Assembly (NCBI GenBank): GCA_028622995.1
Contig: JAJQJQ010000075.1
Coordinates: 1-64,000 of the forward strand
Direction: 5' to 3'
DNA: 64,000 nt
DNA from: Panagrolaimus kolymaensis
Taxonomy: Eukaryota; Nematoda; Chromadorea; Rhabditida; Panagrolaimidae
In this document: in pieces, positions 43,931 through 56,232 of the stretch
Numbering within the stretch: position 1 is the stretch's first letter
Layout of the letters: every line of letters starts with the position of its first letter
Position numbers and translations under genes: made by a program
The notes under the pieces: generated by a model
What the model was told of the DNA's origin: nothing
What the model saw: the letters and a program-made list of their open reading frames with translations, nothing else
Databases searched by the model: none

Positions 43931-46900
43931 ATGTGGAAACCTGGTTATCAACAATTATGTTTATTATTAAATGGTTTAATTATATTTGGTATATGTATTT
44001 GTCCATTATTAAGTGAAACACATTGGATGATAAGTACTAGCGGCGATGGAAATGAAAATGATAATGGAAAAATAGTTAGCGTCGTAAGCTTTTTTTTGTT
44101 GCTGTCTCCCCTGAAATATATATATGAATTTTAAAATTAATTTTTGTTTTTTTAGACTGGTTCGCCATTATGTTTAAAACAGCCTCATTCATTAGTGGAT
44201 TTTTTGGAACAACATAAAATTGTGGAATCTATGAAAGAATTGCAATCTCAACTTCAAAATCATGAAAAGGTAAATTAAGAAACACATGAATTTCGTCCAT
44301 TCGATGCTTGCTTATTTTTTGCTTTTCCATTGAAAGTGGAATTGAAAAAACTTTTTGTTTATTAAAGCTACGAAAAAAAGGAACATAGCTCATTTTTTGG
44401 GTATCGCGGTGCAAAAATGAGAGTAACAATAAATAAGCAATTAATGATTGAAAAAGCTTACTATCTGTCCCTTTAAATTTTACTTTTGATTATATTCTTA
44501 AAACTCACATTTAATTTTCATATATTTCAGAATGCCTTTGTAACATCAAAGATAAATGAATCAGAAAAGATTAAACGCTTTCGAAAAACCAATGATGATT
44601 GCCAAAAAAGCCAGAAACTTCCATTTTCGGAAGAAACATTCTCAGAATTTTTTAATTTCGATTTAATGCCATTTTTTACTGATCGAAAAGATTATCCTCA
44701 ACCGCCGAAAGTTAAAAATATAATGAATTCAAAAACATTAAAAAGTTTATATTTTGGTTCGCTGCAACGCAAAATTGGTGCAGAACCAATTTGTGGAAGT
44801 GTATTTGTTTCAGAAGCTGAAGCCACGGTTATTAAAGTAAGAGTCTAATAAAATTTCACATAAGACAAAATAAATTTGAATATAATTGTATGTTTTTTAG
44901 ATCGCTGATTTATTTACCACAGAAGAATATATTCCTGAAAAAGATTTAATTGATTTAAATGAAATTGAATTAACTCGATTGGGTGAACTTCTAAGTGCTG
45001 CATTGGAAGATGTAAGCAGCTAACTAATTAAATTCAACTTTTTTTTCTTTTCTTTTTTTGTTCACAAACTTTATCGAAAAAATATGTATCTTCAATTTCT
45101 TCAAATTTTGTCCATTTTCTAAACATATTTCTCCAAAATATTTCTACCAGAAAACAAATTTAAACTTTTTTGAATCTCGATCCACCAATTTTTGGTCTCT
45201 TCAAGAAAAAAGAAGCTAATACTCAATTTTAAAATAATTAATTATTTCTTTTCCAAAAAAATATATATTTAATAAAAAAAACTACACTTTTTAGGAAGAT
45301 TATAAATTTTTTGCCCTTTATTATGCTGGATTTTATTGGAGATATCTTGGCAATCCTCGTGAAGCAGCTACATGTTTACAAAAGCATCTAATTATGTCAA
45401 TTTCCACAGCAGGAATATATCAAATTGGTTGCATTCATGCTAAAGCGAAAGATTATTATCATGCGATTGCAGCATTTAGAACTTCAGACGAAACCCTCAC
45501 GAATGGACACAGTTCTCAATGGTTTCATGCTGCAGGGGATGTTCATGTTTTAACTCAACTTTATAGAGCTGCAGAAGATTATTATTCTATGGCTTTGCTA
45601 TTGGCGATTGATGCGGATGAAAAAAATTTATTACAACTCAAACAAAATTTACTTAAATGTGAATTAGGAATAATGGAATTAGAAAATATTCGTCCAGCTA
45701 AAGAAATAGATAATTTAAAGTAAGAGAAAGTACAAAAAATTAGGGGAGTTACTGTCGAGTTTGAATTTTAATAAAAAATAATCGTTTTTTAAATATAAGA
45801 TTTTCGTCAAAAGCTTCCAAAAACTTTTGAAGTTTTATGAAACTTTACTTTTTTTGTATATAAAAAAATGCTCACCTTGCATCGTTTTTTAGAGCATTTG
45901 AAAAAAGTTTAAAAAATGCGTTAAAAAATTCTGCCAACGTAATAAATAAAAATAATGTTTTCAAAAGAAATGCAAAAATTCTTTGAAAATTTTCAGGCTC
46001 AAAATTTTTATATAGTTTTTTTGGCTCATTTGATAAAAAAAACAATGAATTAATTTTTCAATTAAAGTTATTTAAAAAAATATATGGAAAGCTTACAAAA
46101 GAATTGATTTTCTTTATTGAAAACTTTTTTCTTAGAATTTTATGAAGTTTTTGAGTTTCTCACGAATTTAATATTTCCAATTAAAAGAGTGTCCAAACAT
46201 TTAATTTCATCGTTTTTTTCATGCCAAAATTATTTTTTAGACAAAATTTACATTCATGGGAATTTCAACAATCTCAAATGTTTGAACGCATGATTTCAAT
46301 TGAAAATTGGTTTGCCGAAAAATATGCATATGAATTTTTAACAAACACAGGTGGAAAACCTTTGGATGGAATGAAATGTCAGGGAACTAAAAATTCCAAG
46401 AAAAAACTCGCTTTAATTTGTAAAGTTGAAAGCCCAAAAAAATATCAAGAATCTATTTTAAATCGACGAAGATTAAAGCGAATAGAAGAATCACAAAAAG
46501 TTTCAGAACTTTTAAATGAAATTAGTCAAGCCCCACAACAGCATGCAGCATATTTAAATTATATGCTTGAAGCACATATAGCATTTCATAATTATTTTCA
46601 AAAATTGGAACCTTATGTTTCGATAGTTATTGATGAACCTCAACATGAGAAAAAGTATCCGCTTAAAAGGTAGGTAAAAACTTTCTGGAAAATTTTCTAT
46701 AAAAGATCAACAACAAAAAAATGGAAAGCATTTGTCTAAAAAAAGTTAAACGATATTCTCTTTTTTTGCCGTGAATATTAAATTTTTGTATGAAATAAGT
46801 AAAATTTTTAAATCATGTAGCGAAATTAAGAAAATGTTTTTTATTTTTTCCACTAAATAATTAAAAACATTTTTAGAATTCTAACTTTTTAAAATGATTC

Positions 46901-49900
46901 AAGCTTCCGTTTCAAACAAAAATATTTTTTTCGCCTTTTTATGTCAAAAAGAAAATTTATTTCTTTTTTTTTTATTGGATTTTCTGGACGAAAAACTTTA
47001 ATTAATTCTGCCGCTTTTAAATATTTAAATTTTAGCTCCAAAACAAACCATAAAAAAGCTTCTTTGGCTTCGACAACAATTGAATGCGAAGAATTTTTAA
47101 GTTTTAATCAAAGTAAACTTTATGATGAATCGGACGGCGATGACTACTTTTTCGATGGAATAGAAGATTTCCCGGCATTTCCAGAAAAATTTATTGCTCC
47201 TGATAATAAAGGATATTCGTAAGCAAAGTTTTAAACATTTAAATAAAAATGTTTAATTAAAAAAATTTCGTTGTAGGACCTCATATATTTTAACGACCTT
47301 ACTCGCTTTGAGCCCAAGCGAAATTAGTCCTTTGCCATGGTCGGAACCTGAATGTGGGCAATATTTGGGCGGACAAGAAGAATTTAAATTAAATGATTCG
47401 CTTGAAATTTATCCTGGTTTAAAATTAGCTGATTTTAACAATGCAACAAAAGGAATCAAAGTATTTCAAGAAACTACTTTAAAAAAATATGTATTTTCCA
47501 TTCTTGGTGGAAATGGAAATGGAAAAGCTTTGATTGGCGATATTGGGCAACGAATTTCAACCATTTTACGATATTCTATTGGGCCTAAATGGATTTCAGG
47601 AAATTTAGCAGCCATTTATTGGAGATATTATGGAAAACCCAAACAAGCTTCAATATGCTTGAAAATGGCTTTGGCTGACGACGACGATGGAAAATTTGAT
47701 GATTTAGCTTTGACTCAACTTGCCCAAATAACTATGAGACTTGGCCCAAAATATTTTCAAACATCAAAATCTATGATTGAAAAAGCAATTAAAATCGATC
47801 CAACCGAACCTTTGTCACATTATCTTTTAGGATATTTAAATTTTTTAACTAAAAATTTTTATGAATCAAAAAAACATTTTTCAAAAACTTTGGAAATTGA
47901 ATCTAATTTTGATGATGCTCAAATAGGATTAAATGGAATAAAATGCATCCAAAAATCAGAAAATAATTTTATTAAATCTGTTAAAATTCAATATAATCCA
48001 ATTTGTTGTTGGCCTCAAGAACAAAATGCATATTGTTTTGGAAAAGAAGCAAAAAATTTTAAATGTTTTCGAGTTGCAACAATTAAAAATGAAAATGATA
48101 AAATGGAATTTGAATATATTCGATGCAGTGGAAATTATACAGTAAGTAATTTCGCAGTTATCTTGAAAATAAAATTCTTGACAGAAAAAATTAAATTCTT
48201 TTTTTCTGAAAATGTCTGCTTCGAATTCGAAAAACCAAATATTTTTTTACAAAACTTTTATCGCCAAATTTCAACTTTTCGATTCGAGAGCAAACTTTTA
48301 ATGAAAAAAGATTTCTGTTTTGGTTTTTTACATTTTTTATACCAAATATATTTTTTCTGCGGTTTTATCTGATAATAAATTTTAATGTTAATTTGCTACA
48401 AAAAAAAACTACTTTGGGCCTTAAAACTTATACCTAAATTTTCTTGAAAAGACATTTTTATTCAGAAAATTTAATTATAGTAATTTCAAAGCGTTGAATT
48501 AAAAGCTACTCTAAAAACGTTTTTTAAAGCTTACGTTCAAACATCTAAAAAATAAATATTTTGATTTTAAACTTTTTTTTTTTCAGCGAAAAAGTTATCC
48601 CGCTCCTCAACAACTTCAAATCCTTGCACCATATTTTATTTCTCGTCAAGATTTAAATGATATTTTTATTAAAAATAAATTAAATTCCATGATTTTACCA
48701 AAAGAACCCAAAGAGCCTCCAATAATTCCATTGGATTATGGCGGATATGATCCTACCACATCGGAATTATTTAAATCCAATTTACCGCCAAATATGAGCG
48801 ACTTCGAACAAGGAATGACAGATTTTGGTGAAATTAGAGAAAATCGACTTCGACAGGAAAGAGAAAACGAGCAACTTATGAATGCAAAAATGAGTGAAAA
48901 AGAATTTAAATTAAAGGTTTCATTAATTGGAAGTATGACCGATCGAAAACAAATGATGGAATTGGATGTTGATTTGCCATCGGTAAGGTTTTTAGTTTAA
49001 AAGCAAAATAGTTAGTGTTAATTGAAAGATTAAATGCGACCCGAACTCTCACATCGAAATTTAATTTTAAAAAAAACAGATTCTTTCCACGAAAATTTGA
49101 GTTTATTATTTTTTAAACCAAATATATTTTGTTTTGAAGATTTGAGATATTTCTCAATTTTTGGATGATTTTTAAAAGTTTTAAAGAGGCATAAGAAATT
49201 CATGAAATTCTTTATTAAAAATAATAACTGTCATTTTTTCAGTACCTTCCTGAACCAACTGAAGACCTCATAAAAAAAGGTTTACGCTATCTAAAACCTC
49301 CAAAAGAAAATACATTAGCAGATTATTGTGTTATGACAGAAAAAAATAAACGAGTCTTGGACCATCCATCTTCCACATATATTTCGGTCACAGCCAAAGG
49401 AGTTCGATTGGAAGATTACGTGGATCTCTCAGCTCCCGTAACCACCATAACTCGAGATGAACCATTTTGTCCTGATGTGGAATATACAGATGAATGGAAA
49501 GTTCTTGATGATTTGCCTGCATTTAGATATAAAGAATATTTTAAATTTTATAAACCTGAAATTGGCCTCACTGAAGTAAGTTTTTCTGATTTTTTGGTTG
49601 ATTTTTTAAATTTGTATTTTTATTTTTTAGGCTTTGATGAGTTTGGGACATAAATATGAAAGAATTGAACACGTTGCAGCGAGATTACATTTAGCAATGA
49701 AAACTTCGAAATTAAATCCCAAACATGGACGTAAGTTTATTTATTCAAAAAAAACTTTTTTTTTCAACTGGAAGCAGAGGAAAAAGAAAAAAGCTTTTAA
49801 AGAAAGCTTTTAGAAAAAGGCTGCAAAAAAACAAACAAACAAAATAAAAGCCAAACATATTTTTTGAGTCGGTTAACAAAAAAAAAATTAAATGTGTTTC

Positions 49901-50464
49901 AAATTTATAGATTTACAAGATGATGGTGTAAATGGAGTTATAACAGCTGCTTCCACTCTTTATTGGAGAGTTAAAGGCGATGCCGTGAATGCGCTCAAGT
50001 GTTTACGACACGCGCTTAAAAATTTACCCAAAGATAAAAAGGCAAGTCAAGTCTTTTTAAATTTTATTATTGGCTTTAATTATTTATTATTCAAGTGTTT
50101 CTCATTTTGTAGGATACTTCATTAATTGGATTAGCAAACATTTTTCATCAAGCTGGATTCTTGCATAGCGCCTTGATTGCGGGTGGAAAAGCTCATCAAT
50201 TAACTCCTGATTTAGTTACAACTCATTTTACTTTAGCTAATATTTATGCTTCAATGGTAAGTTTCAAAAATTTAAATGGAGTTTTTTTTGATTTAAAATG
50301 ATTTTTTTCTTTAATTTTTATTTTACAACTTTCAGAATGACCACCATCGAGCCCTCAAATTTTTTTATTCCACTTTAGCTCTTCAACCTTCGATGCAACA
50401 AGCTAAAGAACGAATTCGAGCTATATATTGTTTAACACACGGGAAAGTTCGAATTGAAAATTAA
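43931..50464 (+). CDS. TTC17 homologue (tetratricopeptide repeat protein 17)
   Basis: About 14 exons: 43931-44083, 44156-44269, 44531-44836, 44901-45011, 45295-45719, 46241-46669, about 46904-47218, 47277-48141, 48587-48982, 49243-49575, 49631-49730, 49911-50041, 50113-50256, 50336-50464; roughly 1316 residues. TTC17 is a secretory-pathway TPR protein linked to actin and cilia in vertebrates. Diagnostic: an N-terminal hydrophobic leader then ETHWMIS, like THWVVTEDGKI of TTC17; GSPLCLKQPHSLVDFLEQ; then TPR-like units with YWRYLGNPREAATCLQ, IYWRYYGKPKQASICLKMAL and YWRVKGDAVNALKCLRHALK; the last exons hold canonical TPRs (SLIGLANIFHQAGFLHSAL, HFTLANIYASM). Exon 7's acceptor is uncertain (AAG at 46901-46903, or AAG ending at 46951). 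Intron 12 starts GC (AAG/GCAAGT), an alternative donor GTCTTT lying 9 bases further on. Introns hold a short dispersed repeat. Confidence 0.85.
44419..44465. repeat. Short dispersed repeat, partial copy 4 (TTC17 intron 2)
   Basis: Begins GAGAGTAACAAT and ends GCTTACTATC, matching the two ends of the longer copies with most of the middle missing. Confidence 0.4.
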
Positions 50465-50653
50465 ACTAAACCAAACCAAACTTAGCCAACCACAAATAAT
50501 AATCTTTTTTTAAATAAGCATTCCTCATTATTTTTATAATTATTTTTCTTTAACTAAATCTTTTTTTGCCTTTTTCACATGAAAGAAAAATAAACGGGTC
50601 ACATTTGTATTTTTTTTTAAATTCTTATATTTTTATTAAACTTTAATAATGAA

Positions 50654-51154
50654 TCAAAAAATTGCTAATAATAGTAACATAGGAAATCCTAAAGACATAA
50701 AGCTGATGGCTCCATTATCATCATGGTGATTAGAATTTTGATGACAAGCATCATTACATTTATCTGTATTACAAATGTAAAGATCATTTTTTACTCCATT
50801 TACGTCCATATTTACACAACTGTTTTGTACACGAAAAATGCCACCAGGATAATTGAATGAAGGGACATTCAAGCAGAATCGATAAACGTAATTTGATCCT
50901 CTGTCTAAAAAGGAAGGGGTTTTTAAAAGCAAAATAAAACGTTAAAAATAAAAAGTACCATAACCGCAATAGGAACATCCGGTTGTGGCTTCAAGGTTAT
51001 CGTCAATATAACAAGTTATAGCGTTAACTGAATCTAAAAACAAACTGTTTAAAGGTCATTCAAAAATCGGCTCAAATTAAGTTAAAAGTTTACTTAAAAA
51101 GCAACAGCTTAAAATATAAAAAATTGATAATAAAATAAGCGATAGTTTTAGCAT
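50654..51154 (-). CDS. Ly6/uPAR-type three-finger GPI-anchored protein
   Basis: Three exons (51094-51154, 50959-51033, 50654-50904) encode 128 residues. Signal peptide MLKLSLILLSIFYILSC; then ITCY at the mature start, GCSYCGYG, FCLN, and the family-defining C-terminal ICNTDKCND. A hydrophobic end (FMSLGFPMLLLLAIF) with no basic tail suggests GPI anchoring on the cell surface. The Cys pattern fits a three-finger (snake-toxin-like fold) domain, as in nematode Ly6 proteins that modulate channels and receptors; nothing suggests a toxin. It is tail-to-tail with TTC17, its stop 190 bases from TTC17's stop. A fragment of its last exon and 3' end recurs at 53479-53520. Confidence 0.75.
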
Positions 51155-51788
51155 TTTCGCACGTACGTAAACTTTCAAAAAAGCACCATTATATATATTT
51201 ATACATTTGGACTTTGAAATTTTTTGTTACACTCCTCCTTTAGACAGACATTCACTCCTTTTTTGATTATCAAAAATGATAATAAAAAAAAATTGATGAA
51301 AAAAACGGTGCTAAAAAACACTTATCACAATGTTTTTCCACCTTCGCATTTATTTGTCTGCTCCCATTTTTTGCATATGTAAACAAACGTGACTCATATT
51401 TGAACTTGTCGTCGTCAGTCTGATCGAAAAAAACAACGAAGAAAAAAATAAATAAAAGGCTTTTTTTTGGATCACGTATTCGCCGAAACCAAAGTCTCGA
51501 GTCTCGATCTCATAAAATTTCGTCGAGACGGAACCACCCATAAATTCTTTTTTTTTAGAATATTTAAGAACCATGATTATGCTTGATGTTTTTAGAATTA
51601 CTGTATTTATTTTTTTCATTGAATCAAACCTTTTTTTAATTAAAAATAAAAGCCGCTGATATCATTTTTTTTCAAATGCATTGATTTAAACAACAGCATA
51701 CAAATTAACTTCTTTAATAATAAGTGATCAATGTAAAAACGAAAAAGTTAAGTGAAACAAAAAATATTTATGTATTAATTTTGAAACA
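51155..51788. other. Spacer between the Ly6-type and MPST genes (same strand)
   Basis: AT-rich, 635 bases. Promoter of the Ly6-type gene and 3' UTR of MPST presumably lie here. An 89-codon frame at 51350-51619 looks composition-driven. Confidence 0.4.
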
Positions 51789-53013
51789 TCAATTTTTAAT
51801 GCCACCATTGATTCTTTCAGGAGCACGCAATTCCATTTCTTTTAAACTTCCCTATAAAATTTGCATTTTTAATTTTTTGCAATTTTTAACCACCAAAAAA
51901 AACTTTTCTTCTTACATTAAAAACTTTCAATTCAGCATTGGGATAAACGCTATCAATAATCGTGGCTAACATGGAAGCTTGATTTCCCATAGCACAAAGG
52001 GTTACGGTAGGCTTGGATATATCAAATCCACTTTTATTGAGTTGTTTTTTAATTTTATCTTCTGATAAAATTAGGCCATCTTCTTCAACGAAGGCATTGC
52101 AAGGAACATTCTTCGTTCCAAGAATATGACTACCAAAAACTTTGGATTTATCAAAACCGCAATCAATTTCATTGTTAAAATTAGCTGACATTCGAGCATC
52201 TAAAATATTTGTATCCATGGATTTTTCAAAAACATCTTGATTTTTATATGGATCTTTTGTCGTCATATCATAAAAGCTAATGATATGATCGTAGAGACAA
52301 TATTCAGCACGCCAATTCCCCTTTGGATATGTTGTAGGAGACTCGGTGAAGGATTCAGTTTCATATCCAGCTTTAATCCAAGCATCAAATCCACCATTAA
52401 GAATAGAAATGTCTTGATGGCCATAACACTAAACTCAAAAAATATTAGAAACTCGTTCGCTTTTATATATGTATATCCAAACCTTAAAAATCCAAAATGC
52501 TCTCGCTGCAAAAAGCATTCCACCTAATGGACCACGGCTATAAAGAATAATGTGATCATTAGTGTTAATTCCCAAATTTTGAATATATTCTTGAAATTTT
52601 TCAGGTTCAAGAAATGAGAATCTTTCAAATTCTCCAGGTTTCATTGCAAAATCAATATTAAAATGACGAGCTGTTGGAATATGTGATTGTGCAAACGCTT
52701 GAAATTGTCTGAAAATAAATTCTCCAAAATTCGTTTATCTTTTTTAAATAACTGACACAAAGAAGCAAACTTACGGAGTATCATTTTTTATTAATGCTTC
52801 AGGATTTTCCAAATATTTTTTAGCATGTTCTTTGGGATCAGGCTTAGTAGGGCTAATTTGATATGTGCAATCAAGAATACGCAAATCTTTTCTTTGAGTC
52901 TAAAAAGCATAAAAAAATTACTCAACTTTGCTATATATAAAAAAAACAGCCGAAAAACAAACTTTTAACAATTCATGCATTTCACTAACATTAATAAATC
53001 TTTGTGAAGACAT
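51789..53013 (-). CDS. 3-mercaptopyruvate sulfurtransferase / rhodanese
   Basis: Five exons (52963-53013, 52775-52899, 52483-52708, 51916-52428, 51789-51851) encode 325 residues. MPST moves sulfur from 3-mercaptopyruvate to an acceptor and contributes to H2S production. Two rhodanese domains are visible. The inactive first has LRILDCTYQ, IPTARHFNID and the closing ISILNGGFDAWIKAGY; the second has ILDAR, FGSHILGTKNVP and the catalytic loop TLCAMGNQAS with the active Cys near residue 279. Mammalian MPST has CGSGVT and rhodanese CRKGVT at this loop, so the CAMGNQ version is a divergent, nematode-like form and specificity is uncertain. The last 21 codons (NGSLKEMELRAPERINGG) are on a separate exon; reading through its intron gives an early stop. 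I chose MSSQRF as the start; an in-frame ATG lies 30 codons upstream at 53103. Two donors have T at +3. Confidence 0.88.
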
Positions 53014-53549
53014 TTTTAGAAATGTGTTAAAATATAAAACCACCACACTCTTATTTTTATTTGTAAATTTGATTTTTTTTCTAACGCGTGCGTGATTATT
53101 CATTTTTTTCTACCAAACAAAGAAACTACAAAATTCATAAATAATTGATTGATGAAAACCATAAAAGGCCAACAACTTTCTTTTTTTGTCAAATTGTTTT
53201 TATAGATTTATGTCTCTTGTTCAATCAACGTTATTTATTGAATAACTTTTCTTTTATTATTATTAATTTTTGATACATAATTTCAACGAGTTTTTCTAAA
53301 ATGATTTATAACAGTTTTCCCTAAAATTGTGGTTGTTTTAAAAACTTCTGTTTGAGTTATATTTTCATAAAAAAAAGTACACATTTTCATTCACATTGCT
53401 TTTAAAAAAGGTTAAACTTCTGATACGTAAAGAAATGTAATAGCAGGGGTGTTACACGGTATCCAAAAAAATGAAGGTTAAAAAATTGCTAATAGTAACA
53501 TAGGAAATTCTAAAGATTTGAATTAGGTGAGAATGCCTGTGCCTTTAAA
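53014..53549. other. Spacer between MPST and SDR genes (same strand)
   Basis: AT-rich. CAGGGGTGTTAC at 53443 looks like a hAT end but has no partner. A fragment of the Ly6-type gene's tail lies at 53479-53520. Confidence 0.4.
53479..53520 (-). pseudogene. Fragment copy of the Ly6-type gene's 3' end
   Basis: AAAAAATTGCTAATAGTAAC and ATAGGAAATTCTAAAGA match 50657-50698 (end of the Ly6-type coding exon) with a 3-base gap and few differences. The match ends before the SDR stop codon. Confidence 0.6.
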
Positions 53550-54604
53550 TCATGAAATAAGAAGACCGCCATCATTGAAAATAATGGAACCAGTCATGTA
53601 TGAATTTTCTGGGGCTGCAATATTTACAATGAGTTGAGCTTGCTCATGTGAAGCTCCAACGCGTTTCAATGGAATGCTTTGAGAAAATTGATCAAGAATT
53701 TTTTTGAGTTCATCTTCAGAAATTCCAGTACGAGTTGCAAAATCAGTGTGAACAGCGCCGGGACTAAAATATATTTTTTTCATTTTAAATTGAAAAAAAC
53801 TTTAAATTTCAAAAAATAAAAAACTAACGCAATGCAATTTACTCGAATTCCTTTAGGAGCTAAGGAAGCCGCAAAATTTTTGGTTAAATGATTGACGGCT
53901 GCTTTGGTCATGGAATATGGCATTCCTGAAGCATAAGTTTTTTCTGAAACTGCGGAAGCAACATTGATTATGGTTCCTTTGGTTTTTTCGAGATGTGGAG
54001 TGGCATATTGACAGAGGCGATACATCCTGAAAAATTAAAAAATTATGTTTTTTGCTTGGTTGGTTAATCGAAAGCAAAAGATTTACGCTCGAACATTAAC
54101 ATTGAAAACAAAATCAAAAGCTTCCGTGGAATTGTGATCAGTTTCACCGGGTTTGGTAGCGCATCCAGCATTATTAACAAGAATATTTAATTTTCCAAAA
54201 TGTTTCACGGTTTCATCAATAATTTTATTCTGAATGGATTCCTCTTGAATGGGCCCAGAGACAATAAGAATTTTAGATTTTGAAACACCGGCCGCAATTA
54301 TTTGTTTTTTAGTTTCTTCCAATTTTTCCATTGATTGTCCGTGAATAGTAACACTAGCTCCTTCCTTTGCAAATTGCAATGCTGTAGCTTGTCCAATTCC
54401 AGCTGAAGATCCTGTAACAATTACTACTAAACCATCAAATCTTCCTCCATGATGAGAAGATTTGGGTGGGGATGTTCGTCTAAAAAAATAATAAACATTT
54501 TTTTGGATTTTTTGAAACTCAAATAAAAAATTATTGATACAACAAACAAACTTTTTATCTTTTGATGCACTTCGACGAGGAACAACAACTTCACCATTTT
54601 TCAT
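53550..54604 (-). CDS. Classical short-chain dehydrogenase/reductase (SDR)
   Basis: Four exons (54552-54604, 54087-54479, 53829-54026, 53550-53763) encode 285 residues. An NAD(P)-dependent oxidoreductase with a Rossmann fold: the coenzyme motif TGSSAGIG about residue 40, NNAG about 120, the active Ser in INVASAVS, and YSMTK (catalytic Tyr about 186 and Lys +4), then the SPGAVHTDF block and FNDGG near the end, as in glucose/ribitol-dehydrogenase-like nematode DHS proteins. A 30-residue basic N-terminal extension (VVVPRRSASKDKKRTSPPKS) precedes the domain and has no family match. The substrate is not predictable. It lies between PH-domain and MPST genes on the same strand, 426 and 536 bases apart. 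Donors GTTTGT and GTTAGT are used. Confidence 0.92.
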
Positions 54605-55029
54605 TTTTATAATATAAAATTTTGAACAAAAAAATTTATTACTTCTTTTTTTTAGTAAATAATCATCTTTTCTTTATATAGCAATTTTTTTTTGTGTTTG
54701 CTTTGTGTCAAAAGAAAAAAAATAAAAAAATTGATGATAATAAAAGTGTGCCGTTGTTGTTGTTATTGGTTGCTAAGCAACTTTTTTTATTTGTAATTGT
54801 AAAAAAAAGTTAGTTTAAAAAAATTTGCGTATGCTCAACGAAGTCCACAAGTATACTTAAAAAAAATTTATATCTATCTTTAAACCAAGCTTTTAAAAAA
54901 TTATTAAAATTGTGATTTATTTTTTTTCACAAAATTTTCATATCACTAAAAAATAAAATTCAATCAATCTTGTTAATTCATAAATCGTCGATTTCATTTT
55001 GCTAAAAAATAAAAAATATATAAACTTTG
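54605..55029. other. Spacer between SDR and PH-domain genes (same strand)
   Basis: AT-rich, no motif recognised. Confidence 0.4.
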
Positions 55030-55721
55030 TTAACAAACAAAAACTTTAATAAACAACTGTACCCCTGCAACAAAATGTTTTCGACGTTTTTCAACTTCCG
55101 TAAAAAAGCATCCAAAATTATTGTCTATAATAATTTTCTCTAACTTTTCCGTTGCAAATATAATCGGTGGAATTGGATCGAGCTTGGGCGTGGTAGACCA
55201 TGAAGTTAAAATATCTTCATGTTTGGTAAGTAAATCACTTTTAGGAAATGTGGTTGCTATAGCACTAAACCATTCTTCAATATCTTGAATAGAATTAAAT
55301 ATAAACCATTCAACATCATTCCCAAATGGATCCTTTCCAAATGCAACTCGATGATGAATATCAAAATCAAGAGGAGGTTCAGGTTTTAAACCTAACATTG
55401 CTTCAGTCATAGATCCAACACAAATATATTCCACATATTTTTTGAGAGTTATCGAATCAATTGGTTTTGGATCTTCCTAAAAAAACTTTTTTGATAAATA
55501 AAACATTTTTTTCTATCTAATAAAATATAAAAACTAACTTTTTTGTTATACCAAACTAAATCAGAATCTGAATAAAATTCTACATAACATTCCTTCCAAT
55601 GATCTTTTGTAAATAAGCCAGTAACCCAACGCTTTAAAATGCCTTCTTTTATTATTACAGGATTCTCAATTGATTCAGTTGTCGTTAGAATTGCTGCTGC
55701 TGCTAAATAAATTGAACTCAT
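55030..55721 (-). CDS. Small PH-domain protein
   Basis: Exons 55539-55721 and 55030-55476 give 209 residues. Residues about 23-140 look like a pleckstrin-homology domain: IKEGILKRWVTGLFTKDHWKE, whose first half (KEGILKRW) is the usual strand 1, then a strand with YVEFYSDSDLVWYNKK; later DVEWFIFNSIQDIEEWFSAI is the closing strand and C-terminal helix with its invariant Trp. PH domains bind phosphoinositides or proteins; whether this one binds lipid is unknown. The rest is a short tail ending FIKVFVC. No catalytic domain is attached, so an adaptor role is likely. The intron has a GTTAGT donor. Confidence 0.65.
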
Positions 55722-56232
55722 AGAATAAAAAAGGTTTTAAAATTAAACAACAAACCGCTAAAATTTAAGTTATCTTCTTCTGATTGCATAATAAATAAAA
55801 GCAGCGTCAAAAAAGCAAAAAAAAAGTGCTTTGTTTTTGCAAAAAAAACAAAATTAAAATAGTGAATAAGAACTTTTTATATTTTGTTTGTGTTTCTGTT
55901 TGTTTCTATGGCAATATTATATAATTTTAAAATAGCTGCATGTGAATAAAAAGCAGGTTAAGGAAAAAAGATTAAAGTCCAAACAAATATTTCTATTTTT
56001 AAAATTAATAAAACCGTAAATCTTTTTTTAAATTGATTAACAAAAAAAATTTATTTTCCTAATTTTTAAAGCGGAAATTTTTATTTTTTTAAGTCTCAAA
56101 GCAAAGTAGTTTCTTTGGTATACAAATGCTTCAAGCGAAACAATTTTTTGATCCACGAAATTTTTTTTGCCGAACATTGTTTTTACAAAAAAATATATTT
56201 AAATCTTCTTATTATTTATGCAAATTTTGCAC
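55722..56232. other. Non-coding spacer
   Basis: Promoter side of the PH-domain gene. AT-rich; nothing recognised. Confidence 0.4.

Noticed and set aside
53443..55067. CAGGGGTGTTAC and ACTGTACCCCTG as the two ends of a hAT element enclosing the SDR gene
   Set aside because: No matching 8-bp flanks, inverted match of only about 8 bases, and the right end lies in the PH-domain coding exon.
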